DNA of 64,000 nucleotides from Curtobacterium caseinilyticum (lineage in GTDB: Bacteria; Actinomycetota; Actinomycetes; Actinomycetales; Microbacteriaceae): the NCBI RefSeq assembly GCF_030363035.1, contig NZ_JAUCMN010000002.1, forward strand, positions 124,001 to 188,000. The letters run 5' to 3'. The position numbers and the translations under genes are program-made. A model generated the notes under the pieces. It did no database searches. It saw only the letters and a list, made by a program, of their open reading frames with translations, and had not been told where the DNA came from. Shown here piece after piece: positions 1 to 9,117 of the stretch; the stretch's first letter is position 1; each line of letters begins with the position of its first letter.

Positions 1-303
1 CAGGGCCTGGTCGAGGAGCTCCTTGACCTGCTGCAGGGTGCCGTCGAGGTTGTTCCGGCTGGTGAGCTCGCGACGCCGCTCGGCGACCCGGCGCATCAGG
101 TCGTCGAGCCCGCGTTGGGTCTGGCCGCCGCGGCGGAGGAACTCGCGGAGCGCGCGCTCGGGCGAGGTCCCGCCCATGACGTCCTCGCCGATGGCATCGA
201 GCGCCTCGGACAGGTCGACCGGGGGAGCGAGCGGGTCCGGCCCGCCCTCGTACCTCCCGTACCGGGCGTCGCGGGTCAGGCGGCGGTTCTGCCGACTAGC
301 CAT
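1..303 (-). CDS. vWA-domain protein, N-terminal part (runs off left edge)
   Basis: First 101 codons only. The ATG at 303-301 sits inside the string ATGGCTAG, so it overlaps the stop of the upstream AAA ATPase gene by 8 nt, which fixes the start and implies translational coupling. The N-terminus is MASRQNRRL, followed by a GRYEGGPDPLAPPVDL segment, a short helix-rich stretch and a basic RRVAERRREL region. This N-terminal pattern is typical of actinobacterial vWA proteins encoded next to magnesium-chelatase-like AAA ATPases, where the vWA/MIDAS domain lies at the C-terminus. That domain would lie to the left of the window, so the family call rests on the N-terminus and the partner gene. Function is unknown; these pairs are thought to act as chelatase- or chaperone-like complexes. 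Confidence 0.7.
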   Translation of the reverse strand, partial: MASRQNRRLTRDARYGRYEGGPDPLAPPVDLSEALDAIGEDVMGGTSPERALREFLRRGGQTQRGLDDLMRRVAERRRELTSRNNLDGTLQQVKELLDQAL

Positions 304-1681
304 AGACGGCCTCGCCGCCCCCCGACTCCTTGCTGATCCGTCGCGCGAGGAACAGCCCCTCGAGCGCGAGCTCGATCGCGCCGGCCCGCTCGCCGTCGTC
401 GGTCGCCCCGAGTCGCTCGCACACCTGGTCGTAGACGTCGGACTCGCCGATCGAGGGCAGGCCCTCGAGGAACGCCCGAGCGCTGACCTGCTCGCCGGTG
501 GTCACCATCGTGCCGCCGTCGAGCGCCTCGACGAGGACGCCGAAGTCGATCCCGCGGAACCGGGAGCGGACCGTCTCGGCGGTCGCGGTCCGGAGCAGGT
601 GCTCGAGGACCTCGTCGGCACGGTCCTCTTCGCCGTTCTCGAACTCGATCTTGCCGCCGAGCACGTCGACCGCGGTCTCGAGGTCGATCGGGCGGGCGAC
701 GGCGTGCTCCTCGCCCTGCCGCGCGGCGCGGTGCACGGCGGCCGCGGAGATGGTCTCGGCACCGGCGATCGCGAACCGCGCGCTGACGCCGCTTCGCTGG
801 TCGACCGCGCTCGACTGCCGGAGCGCACGCGTGAACCGGGCGAGGATCTCGATGAGCGCGTCCGGCACGTCGGCGGTGAGCTGGGCCTCCTGGCGGATGA
901 CGGCGATCTCGTCGGCCAGCTCGATCGGGTAGTGCGTGCGGATCTCGGCGCCGAAGCGGTCCTTCAGCGGGGTGATGATCCGGCCGCGGTTCGTGTAGTC
1001 CTCGGGGTTGGCGCTCGCGACGACGAGCACGTCGAGCGGCAGGCGCAGCACGTAGCCGCGGATCTGCACGTCGCGCTCCTCCATCACGTTGAGCATCGCG
1101 ACCTGGATGCGCTCGGCGAGGTCCGGGAGTTCGTTGATCGCGACGATGCCGCGGTGGCCGCGGGGGATCAGGCCGAAGTGGATGGTCTCCGGGTCGCCGA
1201 GGCTGCGTCCCTCCGCGACCTTCATCGGGTCGACGTCGCCGATCAGGTCCGCGACGCTGGTGTCCGGCGTCGCCAGCTTCTCGACGTAGCGCTCGTCGCG
1301 GTGCACCCACGAGACCGGCAGGGCGTCGCCGAGGTCCTCGGCCCGCCGCTGGCTCGCGGTGGTGATGGGCTCGAACGGGTGCTCGCCGAGCTCGGACCCG
1401 GTGATCACCGGGGTCCACTCGTCCATCAGGCCGGTCAGGGTGCGGAGCAGGCGCGTCTTGCCCTGCCCGCGCTCGCCGAGCAGCACGACGTCGTGCCCGG
1501 CGATGAGGGCCCGTTCGAGCTGCGGGATGACCGTGGTCTCGAAGCCGTGGAGACCGGGCCACGGGTCGCGGCCCTCGCGGAGGGCCTGGAGGAGGTTGTC
1601 GCGGATCTCGGCGCGGACCGACTTCTGGACGTGCCCAGCAGCGCGGAGCTCGCCGACCGTGTGGATGTCTGGTCGGGTCAC
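296..1681 (-). CDS. Magnesium chelatase-like AAA+ ATPase
   Basis: Cytoplasmic AAA+ ATPase of about 461 aa. Walker A GERGQGKT is at residues 69-76. It is followed by the presensor region GHRGIVAINELPDL (Walker B-like) and the sensor segment VVASANPEDYTNRGRIITPL, a pattern shared by ChlI/MoxR/sigma-54-interaction ATPases. Three in-frame GTG codons (1705, 1690, 1681) could start translation. I chose 1681 because the protein then begins MTRPDIHTVGEL, the usual N-terminus of such proteins, but no strong Shine-Dalgarno decides it. The downstream vWA gene overlaps by 8 nt, so the two form an operon and probably an ATPase-vWA complex. The 58-nt hairpin at 1741-1798 separates it from the gene upstream. 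Confidence 0.85.
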   Translation of the reverse strand: MTRPDIHTVGELRAAGHVQKSVRAEIRDNLLQALREGRDPWPGLHGFETTVIPQLERALIAGHDVVLLGERGQGKTRLLRTLTGLMDEWTPVITGSELGEHPFEPITTASQRRAEDLGDALPVSWVHRDERYVEKLATPDTSVADLIGDVDPMKVAEGRSLGDPETIHFGLIPRGHRGIVAINELPDLAERIQVAMLNVMEERDVQIRGYVLRLPLDVLVVASANPEDYTNRGRIITPLKDRFGAEIRTHYPIELADEIAVIRQEAQLTADVPDALIEILARFTRALRQSSAVDQRSGVSARFAIAGAETISAAAVHRAARQGEEHAVARPIDLETAVDVLGGKIEFENGEEDRADEVLEHLLRTATAETVRSRFRGIDFGVLVEALDGGTMVTTGEQVSARAFLEGLPSIGESDVYDQVCERLGATDDGERAGAIELALEGLFLARRISKESGGGEAVYG

Positions 1682-1740
1682 GGTGCGCACGCTACGCCCG
1701 CGCACCGACAGACGGACGGGAGCCGTGCGTCTCCGCGAAA

Positions 1741-1798
1741 CGCAACCCCGGCGGTTCCTCGCAGCGCTGTACCGCTGCGAGGAACCGCCAGGGTTGCG
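1741..1798 (-). terminator. Long hairpin after the methionine-synthase-like gene
   Basis: Near-perfect inverted repeat. The inner arms at 1750-1766 and 1773-1789 pair over 17 bp, the outer arms CGCAACCC at 1741-1748 and 1791-1798 over 8 bp, with one mismatch between (1749/1790). It lies between two minus-strand genes, just downstream of the methionine-synthase-like gene, so termination is the likely role. No long T tract follows. Confidence 0.6.
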
Positions 1799-1855
1799 TC
1801 TTGCGGAATTGCGTTGCGGAAGGAGCGGGCTGCGACGGACCGGCTGGCGGGAGCG

Positions 1856-3055
1856 TCAGCCGAACAGGCGGCCCGAGGCGATCTCGGCGCCCTCGACGAG
1901 CGAGCGGAGCTTCGCCCAGGCCACGTCCGAGGCCACGAACTCGTAGCTCGCGAAGGTCGCCAGGCCGCAGTCCGTCCCGGCGACGATGCGCGTGGGGTCA
2001 CCGACGGCCTCGGCGGCCTCGACGATCCGGTTCGCGACGAGCTGCGGGTGCTCGAGGTAGTTCGTCGTGACGTCGATGACCCCGGGGACGAGCACGGCGT
2101 CCGCCGGCAGCGGCAGCTCCCGGAACGCCGGGAACTCGTGCGCGTGCCGCGGGTTGCCGAACGGGATGCTGAAGGACCCGACCTCTGCCCGGTACAGGTG
2201 CGGGAGCAGCACGTCGACGGGGACGTCGTCCTGGTGCGGGCCCTGCCAGTTGCCGTAGCAGACGTGCAGCCGGGTCTGCTCCTTCGGGATGTTCCGCAGC
2301 GCGTGGTTGAGCGCGTCGACGTGCAGGTCGACGGCAGCCAGGAACTCGTCGAGCGACGCGTCGCCGAAGTGGATCACCCGTTCCATCGCCAGGTCCGGGG
2401 CGTCGAGCTGCAGGACGTGCCCGCGGGCCACGATCTCCTCGTACTCGACGCGCAGCTGCTCGGCCAGCGCGAAGACGTACTCGCCGTGGTCGGCGTAGTG
2501 CGGGTTCTCGTCGTCGAGCAGCAGGGTCGTCGCGACGATCCCGGGCGTCGCAGCCGAGATGAAGGTGCCGGCGGGCGTGCGGCCGGCGGCGGCGTTGCGC
2601 GCGAGTTCGCGGTCGAAGCCGTCGAGGTCCTCACGGATGCCGGCGCGCTCCTCGTCGTACTGCAGCAGGCCCTGTGCCACGGGGGTGTCCCAGACCCGGG
2701 CGAACTCGGCACCCTCGTCGATCTGGCGCGCCTGGAACGCGGCGTACTCGGGGAACTCCAGCGAGTCGAGGGTGGGCTTGCGGTGTGCGGTCCCGCCGAA
2801 GCCGGACAGGCGTTCGCGGATGTAGGTGGAGAAACCGACGCGCGGGACCTCGCCGTCGTTGACGACGTCGATCCCCGCGTCGAGCTGCGCGTCGACGGTC
2901 CGGGCGAGCACGGCGGCGATCTCCTCGCGCAGCGACTGCTCGTCGTACGGCTTCCCCTGGTCGCGGGCGACCAGGAGTGCCGTGAGCTCGGGCGTCCGGG
3001 GGAGCGACCCGGTGTGGGTGGTCAGGATGCGGTCGGTCGAGCGCTGGAGCGACAT
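1856..3055 (-). CDS. Cobalamin-independent methionine synthase-like protein (MetE C-terminal domain family)
   Basis: 399-aa protein matching the stand-alone C-terminal TIM barrel of MetE. The zinc ligands are present: H264-x-C266 in LHVCYGNW, E291 in YRAEVGSFSIP, and C363 in GTDCGL. The N-terminal HTGSLPR loop (H14) and the LDAPDLAMER segment also fit the family. It lacks the N-terminal half of full MetE (about 750 aa), so it is one of the short family members, whose true methyl donor and acceptor are often unknown. The ATG at 3055 follows a GGTGGCGGG stretch. It is monocistronic, divergent from the MFS gene, and a copy of the dispersed palindrome lies between them. Confidence 0.85.
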   Translation of the reverse strand: MSLQRSTDRILTTHTGSLPRTPELTALLVARDQGKPYDEQSLREEIAAVLARTVDAQLDAGIDVVNDGEVPRVGFSTYIRERLSGFGGTAHRKPTLDSLEFPEYAAFQARQIDEGAEFARVWDTPVAQGLLQYDEERAGIREDLDGFDRELARNAAAGRTPAGTFISAATPGIVATTLLLDDENPHYADHGEYVFALAEQLRVEYEEIVARGHVLQLDAPDLAMERVIHFGDASLDEFLAAVDLHVDALNHALRNIPKEQTRLHVCYGNWQGPHQDDVPVDVLLPHLYRAEVGSFSIPFGNPRHAHEFPAFRELPLPADAVLVPGVIDVTTNYLEHPQLVANRIVEAAEAVGDPTRIVAGTDCGLATFASYEFVASDVAWAKLRSLVEGAEIASGRLFG

Positions 3056-3128
3056 CCCGCCACCGTACCGACGCACGGCCCGGCAGCGTGCGGACGTGAT
3101 CTCGCGGGTCGCGTGGTGAGACAGGAGA

Positions 3129-3172
3129 CGGACGGGAGGCGCGGGACGGGCCGGCACCGCGCCTCCCGTCCG
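3129..3172. repeat. Dispersed 44-nt palindrome, copy A (between divergent genes)
   Basis: Left arm CGGACGGGAGGCGCGG (3129-3144) pairs perfectly over 16 bp with 3157-3172; the loop is 12 nt. It is the same family as 32671, 51856, 56751 and 63003. This copy lies between two start codons (3055 minus, 3260 plus), so it cannot be a simple 3'-end terminator of either neighbour. Confidence 0.85.
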
Positions 3173-3259
3173 CCTGCACACCTTCCTGAATCTGTGAGGT
3201 TGTAAAGCTGCGGCGCTACTGGGAACCTGCCTGGAATCTCCGGAGTACGGTCCGCTCTC

Positions 3260-4708
3260 GTGAGCAGCACGACGAACGGGGCGATCAAGAGCCTGGTGCC
3301 CGCCAGGATGGACCGACTGCCGTGGACGAGGTTCCACTGGAGCGTGGTGGTGGGTCTGGGGGTGTCCTGGATCCTCGACGGCCTCGAGATCCAGATCGTC
3401 TCCAATGCCGGTTTCCAGGCGGACCTGGACCTGTCGACCCAGCAGGTGACCACTCTCGGCACCATCTACCTGTTCGGTCAGGTGATCGGTGCACTCGTCT
3501 TCGGTCGGATGTCCGACCGGCTGGGTCGGCGCAAGCTGTTCATCCTGACGCTCGCGATCTACCTGATCGGTTCCGGCATCGCCGGGCTCGCGCAGGACTT
3601 CTGGTTCCTCGCGGTGTTCCGCTTCGTCGCCGGCCTCGGCATCGGTGGCGAGTACGCGGCGATCAACTCCGCGATCGACGAACTCATCCCGTCGAAGTAC
3701 CGCGGCCACGTCGACATCGCGATCAACGGCACGTACTGGGGCGGTGCCGCGCTCGGCGCCTTCGCCAACATCTACCTGCTCGACACGTCGATCTTCGCCG
3801 AGGACATCGGCTGGCGCATCGGGTTCTTCCTCGGCCCGGTGCTCGGCATCGCGATCATCTTCCTGCGGCGGCACATCCCGGAGAGCCCCCGGTGGCTCAT
3901 GACCCACGGGCGCGAGGAGGAGGCCGAGCGCACGGTCTCCGAGATCGAGGCCTCGGTCGAGAAGTCGACCGGTCACCGGCTGCCGGAGGTCGACCAGTCG
4001 AAGGCCATGACCGTCACGCCGCTGGACAAGGTCGGGTTCCCCACCATCGCCAAGGTGCTGCTGAAGCAGTACCCGACGCGCACCCTGGTCGGCGCGACGA
4101 TGATGATCACGCAGGCGTTCCTCTACAACGCCATCTTCTTCACGTACGCCCTGGTGCTCACGAACTTCTTCGGGCTGAAGACCGCGGAGACGGCCGTCTA
4201 CTTCTTCCCGTTCGCGATCGGCAACCTGCTCGGGCCGATCCTGCTCGGCCGGTTCTTCGACACGTGGGGCCGTCGCCAGATGATCTTCCTGACCTACCTG
4301 GTGTCGGGGCTGGTGCTCGCGACCTCGGCGTTCCTGTTCCGTGCCGACGCGATCAGCGCAACCGTCCAGGTCGTGTTCTGGTGCGTGTCGTTCTTCTTCG
4401 CCTCCGCCGGCGCCTCGAGCGCGTACCTGACGGTGAGCGAGATCTTCCCGCTCGAGCTGCGATCGCAGGCGATCTCGTACTTCTTCGCCCTCGCGCAGGT
4501 CTTCGGTGCGATCGCGCCCACCATCTACGGCGCGTTCATCGGCGACGGCTCGTCCCGCGAGCCGCTGTTCTGGGGCTACCTGCTCGGCTCCGGGGTGATG
4601 ATCATCGGCGGCATCGTCGCCCTGGTGTTCGGGGTGGACGCGGCGCGCAAGGGCCTCGAGGACATCACGCAGCCGCTGTCCGTGCTCACCGGCGAATCGA
4701 AGAAGTAG
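3260..4708 (+). CDS. MFS transporter (sugar/organic-solute type)
   Basis: 482-aa integral membrane protein with about 12 hydrophobic segments. It carries the MFS loop 2-3 signature GRMSDRLGRRKLF, a PESPRWL motif after helix 6 typical of sugar/metabolite porters, and the second-half equivalent GRFFDTWGRRQM after helix 8. N-terminal DGLEIQIV resembles the D-containing helix 1 of the sugar and aromatic-acid porter families. Start is GTG at 3260. The substrate cannot be read from the sequence. It is separate from the methionine-synthase-like gene (divergent) and is followed 150 nt later by a GntR regulator in the same direction, which may control it. Confidence 0.88.
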   Translation: MSSTTNGAIKSLVPARMDRLPWTRFHWSVVVGLGVSWILDGLEIQIVSNAGFQADLDLSTQQVTTLGTIYLFGQVIGALVFGRMSDRLGRRKLFILTLAIYLIGSGIAGLAQDFWFLAVFRFVAGLGIGGEYAAINSAIDELIPSKYRGHVDIAINGTYWGGAALGAFANIYLLDTSIFAEDIGWRIGFFLGPVLGIAIIFLRRHIPESPRWLMTHGREEEAERTVSEIEASVEKSTGHRLPEVDQSKAMTVTPLDKVGFPTIAKVLLKQYPTRTLVGATMMITQAFLYNAIFFTYALVLTNFFGLKTAETAVYFFPFAIGNLLGPILLGRFFDTWGRRQMIFLTYLVSGLVLATSAFLFRADAISATVQVVFWCVSFFFASAGASSAYLTVSEIFPLELRSQAISYFFALAQVFGAIAPTIYGAFIGDGSSREPLFWGYLLGSGVMIIGGIVALVFGVDAARKGLEDITQPLSVLTGESKK

Positions 4709-4857
4709 CATTTCGTATACGTGATGTTTAGAGCCGGGGTCCGACCGCTGGGAAGGTCTCGGCATGGCACTCCTCCACATCCCGACACCGACCGGGACGG
4801 TCCACCGGTCGACCGCTCCCGGAACCCCCGGCGGACACCGTGCGTGACGCTGGGTGG

Positions 4858-5532
4858 ATGGAACCGTCTTCGTCCTCGGGGAGCGGCCGGGTCCCCGACC
4901 CGAGCGGCATCCGTCGCAGCCTGCTGCGCGACGCCGTCTTCCTGAAGCTGCTCGAGAACGTCCTGCGGGGCGTGTACCGGAGGGGGCAGCGGCTCCGACT
5001 CGACGACATCGCGAAGGACATGCAGGTGTCGCGGACACCGGTGCGTGAAGCGCTCGTCCCGCTCGAGTCGCTGCGGCTCGTGAGCGTGCAGCGGTACGTC
5101 GGGGTCGTCGTGGCGCCGTGGTCGGTCGGGCAGATGGTCGAGCGGCTCCGGGTCGCGCGGGCCATGATCGCCGAACCGGCCGCCTGTGGGCAGGGATCGG
5201 GCGAGCCGTTCGACGCACACGTCCTCCGGTCCTGCCTGACCGAGGCCGGCGCGTTCGTCGAGCTCGGGGCGTGGTACCTGCGGCGGCGCGGCGCGGTCGT
5301 GAGCGCCGACTGGATGATCGCCCAACGCCCGGTGCTCGACGCCTTCTTCACCGACGACGTCGCCGCGGCGAACGGCATCGACGCGGTCGTGGGGCGCCGT
5401 GCCCGGGTGCGGCAGGTCGAACGGGCGGTGGCGGCGGCGGAGCACGACCGGCTCGATGTGTGCGCGAGCGAGCTGGTGGGCCTCGCGGACGACCTCATCG
5501 CGTTGCCGGACCGCTTCCGCTCGGCTGCGTGA
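4858..5532 (+). CDS. GntR-family transcriptional regulator
   Basis: About 224 aa. The N-terminal winged helix-turn-helix has the GntR signature: GVYRRGQRLRLDDIAKDMQVSRTPVREAL, then the wing. An all-helical C-terminal region of FadR/FCD type follows (residues about 90-220), the usual effector domain. I chose ATG 4858 after TGGGTGG; an in-frame GTG at 4840 would add six residues. It lies downstream of the MFS gene and ends before a strong terminator at 5594-5620. Control of the neighbouring transporter is a guess from position. Confidence 0.82.
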   Translation: MEPSSSSGSGRVPDPSGIRRSLLRDAVFLKLLENVLRGVYRRGQRLRLDDIAKDMQVSRTPVREALVPLESLRLVSVQRYVGVVVAPWSVGQMVERLRVARAMIAEPAACGQGSGEPFDAHVLRSCLTEAGAFVELGAWYLRRRGAVVSADWMIAQRPVLDAFFTDDVAAANGIDAVVGRRARVRQVERAVAAAEHDRLDVCASELVGLADDLIALPDRFRSAA

Positions 5533-5593
5533 TCGGAGCTGTTCCGGCCCGGTGGCCAGCAGGGCGGGACACGCTGTGCTCGGCACCCAGAGC

Positions 5594-5620
5594 GGGGGCG
5601 CGGACCGGGTCCGCGCCCCC
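5594..5620 (+). terminator. Rho-independent terminator of the GntR gene
   Basis: Stem GGGGGCGCGGA (5594-5604) pairs over 11 bp with TCCGCGCCCCC (5610-5620); the loop is CCGGG. It lies 62 nt after the GntR stop. Confidence 0.7.
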
Positions 5621-5872
5621 TGGTCGTCCCCGTCCGAGCTCCTCGCGATCGGGCGCGTCGGGCTCGGCAGAAGGGGGGATGACGTCTGGTGCTGTGTCGC
5701 GACTGCGGAGGAGGCCCTCCGGAACGTGATCGCCGCGTCCCGTCGATGCTAGGCGTCGGGGTACGACCCGACAACCCCCCTGTGTCCCCACTTCAGGGGA
5801 CCGCCCGTGCAGACGGTCACCGGTCCGCGTTCCGAGGGCACCACCGCTCCGCGTGTCCAATCTGCCGTGAGG

Positions 5873-5901
5873 TCGAGACGGGGCTCGTCCTCCTGTATGG
5901 T
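5873..5901 (+). promoter_or_regulatory. Likely promoter of tRNA-Ser
   Basis: TCGAGA (5873-5878) and TATGGT (5896-5901) are separated by 17 nt. This places a transcription start near 5908, about 19 nt before the mature tRNA. Confidence 0.45.
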
Positions 5902-5926
5902 GGGGTGCGCGCTCGCAAGAGCGCAC

Positions 5927-6016
5927 GGAGACGTCGCATAGTCCGGCCGAGTGCACCACCCTGCTAAGGTGGAGTCCCCTTTGAGGGGACCGAGGGTTCA
6001 AATCCCTCCGTCTCCG
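5927..6016 (+). tRNA. tRNA-Ser (anticodon GCT)
   Basis: 90-nt class II tRNA. Acceptor GGAGACG (5927-5933) pairs with CGTCTCC (6009-6015), and G6016 is the discriminator. The anticodon arm is ACCAC-CCTGCTAAG-GTGG with anticodon GCT at 5963-5965. A long variable arm, TCCCC-TTTGA-GGGGA, is typical of tRNA-Ser. The T arm GAGGGTTCAAATCCCTC is intact. No CCA is encoded. It forms the left border of the atypical region that follows and is a plausible integration site. Confidence 0.95.
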
Positions 6017-6034
6017 CACTGGGGATGTTAACGA

Positions 6035-6064
6035 CCTCGACCCGTCCGCATTGATGGGTCGAGG
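6035..6064 (+). terminator. Hairpin downstream of tRNA-Ser
   Basis: CCTCGACCC (6035-6043) pairs with GGGTCGAGG (6056-6064) over 9 bp. Outer GGGATGT/ACATCCC arms could extend it. It is probably the tRNA terminator, retained at the island edge. Confidence 0.6.
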
Positions 6065-6312
6065 CCGCACATCCCTTTGGCTTTGCGGATCTGAGCAGCG
6101 CTTTTTGGATGCTTGCGGCGTCCCGTTCATTCGCAGTTCTGGCGCGTGTCACAGAAGTTCCTAGGCCGCGAGCGGAGCCGCGGCTGTGCCTTGCGCCGGC
6201 AAGGAGAGCGTTTGATCGCAATCCATCGACGGACAGCGCTGCGTGGCGACCAAAGCGAAGTGCCCGCTGCCTGCCAGGCAGCGGGCACTCTGCTGTCCCG
6301 GACGCTCGGTGT

Positions 6313-9117
6313 CTACGCGGCGAGCTGCCCCTGCTGGGTCATCTGCACGTACCGCTCGAAAAGGCGCTGCGCCCGAGCCTGCTCGGAGGGTACCTTCGCA
6401 AATCCGAACAGCCGATCGATGATCTTGTCCAGATGCATGTGCGCCTTCAGCAGCTCGGCGTCCATCGCGATCGGGTTGTACATCTGCGCCAGGGACTGTC
6501 CGGCGAGTGACTCTCGGGCGTCGAGCACCGCTTGCCCTGCCGTGATGATCCGTTCGCGCTCGGCCGCGGAGATGCTCGGGAACGGGAACGTGTTCCAGGT
6601 GGACGTGTTGCCGAAGCGAAGGTCGGACTTGATGCGGCCCCCGACAAGGCGCTGCCACGCGAGAAACATCTTTGACGAGATGACGGCGAAGAGCAGTCCG
6701 TCGGGGTCGACAGCGGTGAAGTTGGCGTTGCTGGCGACGACGTTCGGCTCGAAGCGGGCCACGGTCGCGTAGTCGCGCGCTGCGGTGAAGTGTGCAGGGA
6801 TGCAGATGTACGGGACGCTCGGCTGCTGGTCGTTCCAGAACAGGTGAGGGGTCTGCGCCATCGCGAGGGTCGAGGGGTAGGTGCTGGCCTCGCGCATCTC
6901 GCGCACCTTCGCGAGCCGGTCTGCGATGAACGGGCTGCGCAGTGCTTCCGCGAGGTCCGCGTTGCGGAGCCACAAGCACCACCGCCCCTTGTTGGAGATC
7001 AGCTCGTCCGCGCCGACGTATCGCTGGACGTAGGGTGCCGCGATCGGGTCGCGGAGGGCCTCGTCGCGAGCTTCGGCGTCGAGCAGGAGATTTCCTCCGT
7101 CGCTCGGCTGCGACCCGACCATCGCGGGGCTCAGCGCCGGGCTCAGCGGGGTCATCCGCTTCGTCACCGGGATTTGAGCACCCTCGGTGAGGTAGGGGCT
7201 GATCTCCTGTACCCACTCCTCGCGGTCGCCGGACGCCGTGGCGGTGAAGATGCGGCGGGGGTCGCTCGGGTTGCGGTCGCACCCAATGATGACGCAGTGG
7301 ACGGCGGCGGCTCCCGCGGCTTCCGATGTCCAGGCGAAGTTCCGGTAGGCGAAGCGGATGTGCCAACCGAGTCTGCGCATGGTTCCGAAGAGAGACTCGA
7401 CGGGTTCGCCTTGCGTGACCGAGTTCGTTGCCACGAAGGCAAAGTGGCCGCCTCCCTGCGCGCGGGGGTCTTGGAAGTACGTCATCGCGGCCGCGAACCA
7501 GGAGGTGACGAAGTCCATCTGCTTGCTGTATTTGCCGTGCTTGGACCAGACGCGGTCCATCGTGTCGCGCTGCGCCGCGGTGCGGACCTTCTTGCCAAGG
7601 AAGGGCGGGTTGCCGAACACGTAGACGTGCGGCGAGGGAGTGAACAGGTCGACCCACTCGACGGTCAGGGCGTCAGCGTGGACGATCTTCGGCGCGAGCT
7701 TGATCGGCAGACGTTCCGGCGCGGCGCCGAGCGATTCTGCCATGCGCTGGTTCGCCTGGTGGTCGACAAGGAACATGGCCGTTTCAGCGATCTTCGCGGG
7801 CCACCAGTTGATTTCGATGCCGCCGAACTGATCGGGGCTGACCTTCAGGTCCCAGGTGCCGTCGAGCGTATAAGCGGTGGTCTCGCCGCGGAGTTCACGG
7901 AGCCGTTCGAGGAGCCGCAGCTCGATGTCGCGCATCTCGCGGTAGGCAATGATGATGAAGTTCCCGCAGCCCATCGCCGGGTCCATGTAGCGCATTGCCT
8001 CGAAGGAGTCGTGCAGCTTCAGGAGGGCCGCTTCCGATGGCCAGGCAGCCTTCAGCTGCTCTTCAATGGCGTCGAGGAACAGGGGCCGCAGGGTCTTCAG
8101 GATGTTCGTCTCGGTCGTGTAGTGCTCGCCCTGCTTCCGGCGCGCCTCACGGCTCGACATGCCCTGGAACAGGGAGCCGAAGATGGCGGGCGAGACGCCG
8201 CTCCACTCCTCCCGGCATGCGACCAGGAGGGCGGCACGCATATCGCGGTTGAAGGTGGGGATGTCAACTCGATCCTGGAACAGGCCGCCGTTCACATACG
8301 GGAAAGCAAGGTAGATGTCATCGAGGTGCGGGGAGCGACGCTGCTTCGGTGTGTCGAGCACTTGGAAGAGCTGCGTGATGAGTGCGCCGCAGTCGGAGCC
8401 GTCTTCGGCGGTGTGGTCGAGGACAAAGCGCTCGAACAGGCCCTGGTCCCAGAGTCCGCCCGCGTCGTCGCCGTAGAGCAAGAACAGCAGGCGGGTCATG
8501 AACACCGCTGCCTGCTCGGAGTCATGCCCCTCGGCCATAGCGTCTACATCGCCGAGGAGCGTGTCGTAGAGGGCGCCCATGGTGCGCGCCGCCTGTACCG
8601 TGACTGCTTCCTGCTTCTCGATCGCGCGTTTCGGTGCTCGGTAACCGGAGAGGAACGCGAAGTGGCGGATGTTCTTCGTCAGGTCCTGCACCCGGAACTG
8701 GATCGGGTCGTCGGAGGGTGATTCGAGGTCGCGGATGCGGATGACGTCGAAGTCCGAGGCGACGACGTAGCGCGGCATCTCAGCCGGGGTGATGTCGCCG
8801 GTGGCGAGGTAGTCGAGTGCCTGGTCCTCGGCGGCCTGGAGGTCCTTCCCGAGGCTCTTCGACTCGCCGATCATCACGCCGGGCATGAAGATGTCGATGC
8901 GGCCGCGTTCGCCTGTTGAGGCTCGCTTGGCGCGCTGCTCGAAGACGGCGACGGTGCGACGGTCGAGCCCGAACGTCTCAAAGAGGTCGTTCCACCAGGT
9001 CTGGGAGTCGGCCTGCTCGCTACTTGCACCCTTCCAGGTCGCGACGAACTTCTGGGCACGGCGGGTCATCTCCGTGGTGGAGAGTACTTTCGGCTTGGCG
9101 CTGGGCTTCGATGCCAT
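6313..9117 (-). CDS. MmeI-like Type IIL restriction-modification fusion enzyme
   Basis: 934 aa, close to the length of MmeI (919 aa). The N-terminal nuclease has the MmeI-type catalytic spacing: D75, nine residues, then E85-S-K87 (RIDIFMPGVMIGESK). A helical spacer (about 150-340) contains KQGEHYTTETNIL at the methyltransferase entry. The gamma-class adenine methyltransferase follows, with motif I DPAMGCGNF at 379-387 and motif IV NPPF at 503-506. The C-terminal part (about 620-900) should hold the target-recognition domain and ends with a helical bundle. One protein would therefore methylate and, 20 or so bases away, cut. All visible catalytic residues are intact, so it is probably functional. 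Start is ATG 9117. No separate modification gene is nearby, as expected for this type. Confidence 0.88.
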   Translation of the reverse strand: MASKPSAKPKVLSTTEMTRRAQKFVATWKGASSEQADSQTWWNDLFETFGLDRRTVAVFEQRAKRASTGERGRIDIFMPGVMIGESKSLGKDLQAAEDQALDYLATGDITPAEMPRYVVASDFDVIRIRDLESPSDDPIQFRVQDLTKNIRHFAFLSGYRAPKRAIEKQEAVTVQAARTMGALYDTLLGDVDAMAEGHDSEQAAVFMTRLLFLLYGDDAGGLWDQGLFERFVLDHTAEDGSDCGALITQLFQVLDTPKQRRSPHLDDIYLAFPYVNGGLFQDRVDIPTFNRDMRAALLVACREEWSGVSPAIFGSLFQGMSSREARRKQGEHYTTETNILKTLRPLFLDAIEEQLKAAWPSEAALLKLHDSFEAMRYMDPAMGCGNFIIIAYREMRDIELRLLERLRELRGETTAYTLDGTWDLKVSPDQFGGIEINWWPAKIAETAMFLVDHQANQRMAESLGAAPERLPIKLAPKIVHADALTVEWVDLFTPSPHVYVFGNPPFLGKKVRTAAQRDTMDRVWSKHGKYSKQMDFVTSWFAAAMTYFQDPRAQGGGHFAFVATNSVTQGEPVESLFGTMRRLGWHIRFAYRNFAWTSEAAGAAAVHCVIIGCDRNPSDPRRIFTATASGDREEWVQEISPYLTEGAQIPVTKRMTPLSPALSPAMVGSQPSDGGNLLLDAEARDEALRDPIAAPYVQRYVGADELISNKGRWCLWLRNADLAEALRSPFIADRLAKVREMREASTYPSTLAMAQTPHLFWNDQQPSVPYICIPAHFTAARDYATVARFEPNVVASNANFTAVDPDGLLFAVISSKMFLAWQRLVGGRIKSDLRFGNTSTWNTFPFPSISAAERERIITAGQAVLDARESLAGQSLAQMYNPIAMDAELLKAHMHLDKIIDRLFGFAKVPSEQARAQRLFERYVQMTQQGQLAA

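Larger units (their letters stand above)
5533..5926. other. Gene-free stretch before tRNA-Ser
   Basis: 394 nt without a convincing gene. It holds the GntR-gene terminator (5594-5620), the likely tRNA promoter (5873-5901) and a short hairpin, GTGCGCGCTC/GAGCGCAC, just ahead of the tRNA. I see nothing else in it. Confidence 0.6.

Noticed and set aside
23..3205. 1060-aa open frame on the plus strand
   Set aside because: Antisense shadow of the AAA ATPase and methionine-synthase-like genes. High GC keeps the opposite frame open; the protein is an Arg/Asp/Ala-rich string with no domain.
6790..8721. 643-aa open frame on the plus strand
   Set aside because: Antisense to the MmeI-like gene, whose catalytic motifs are intact on the other strand.
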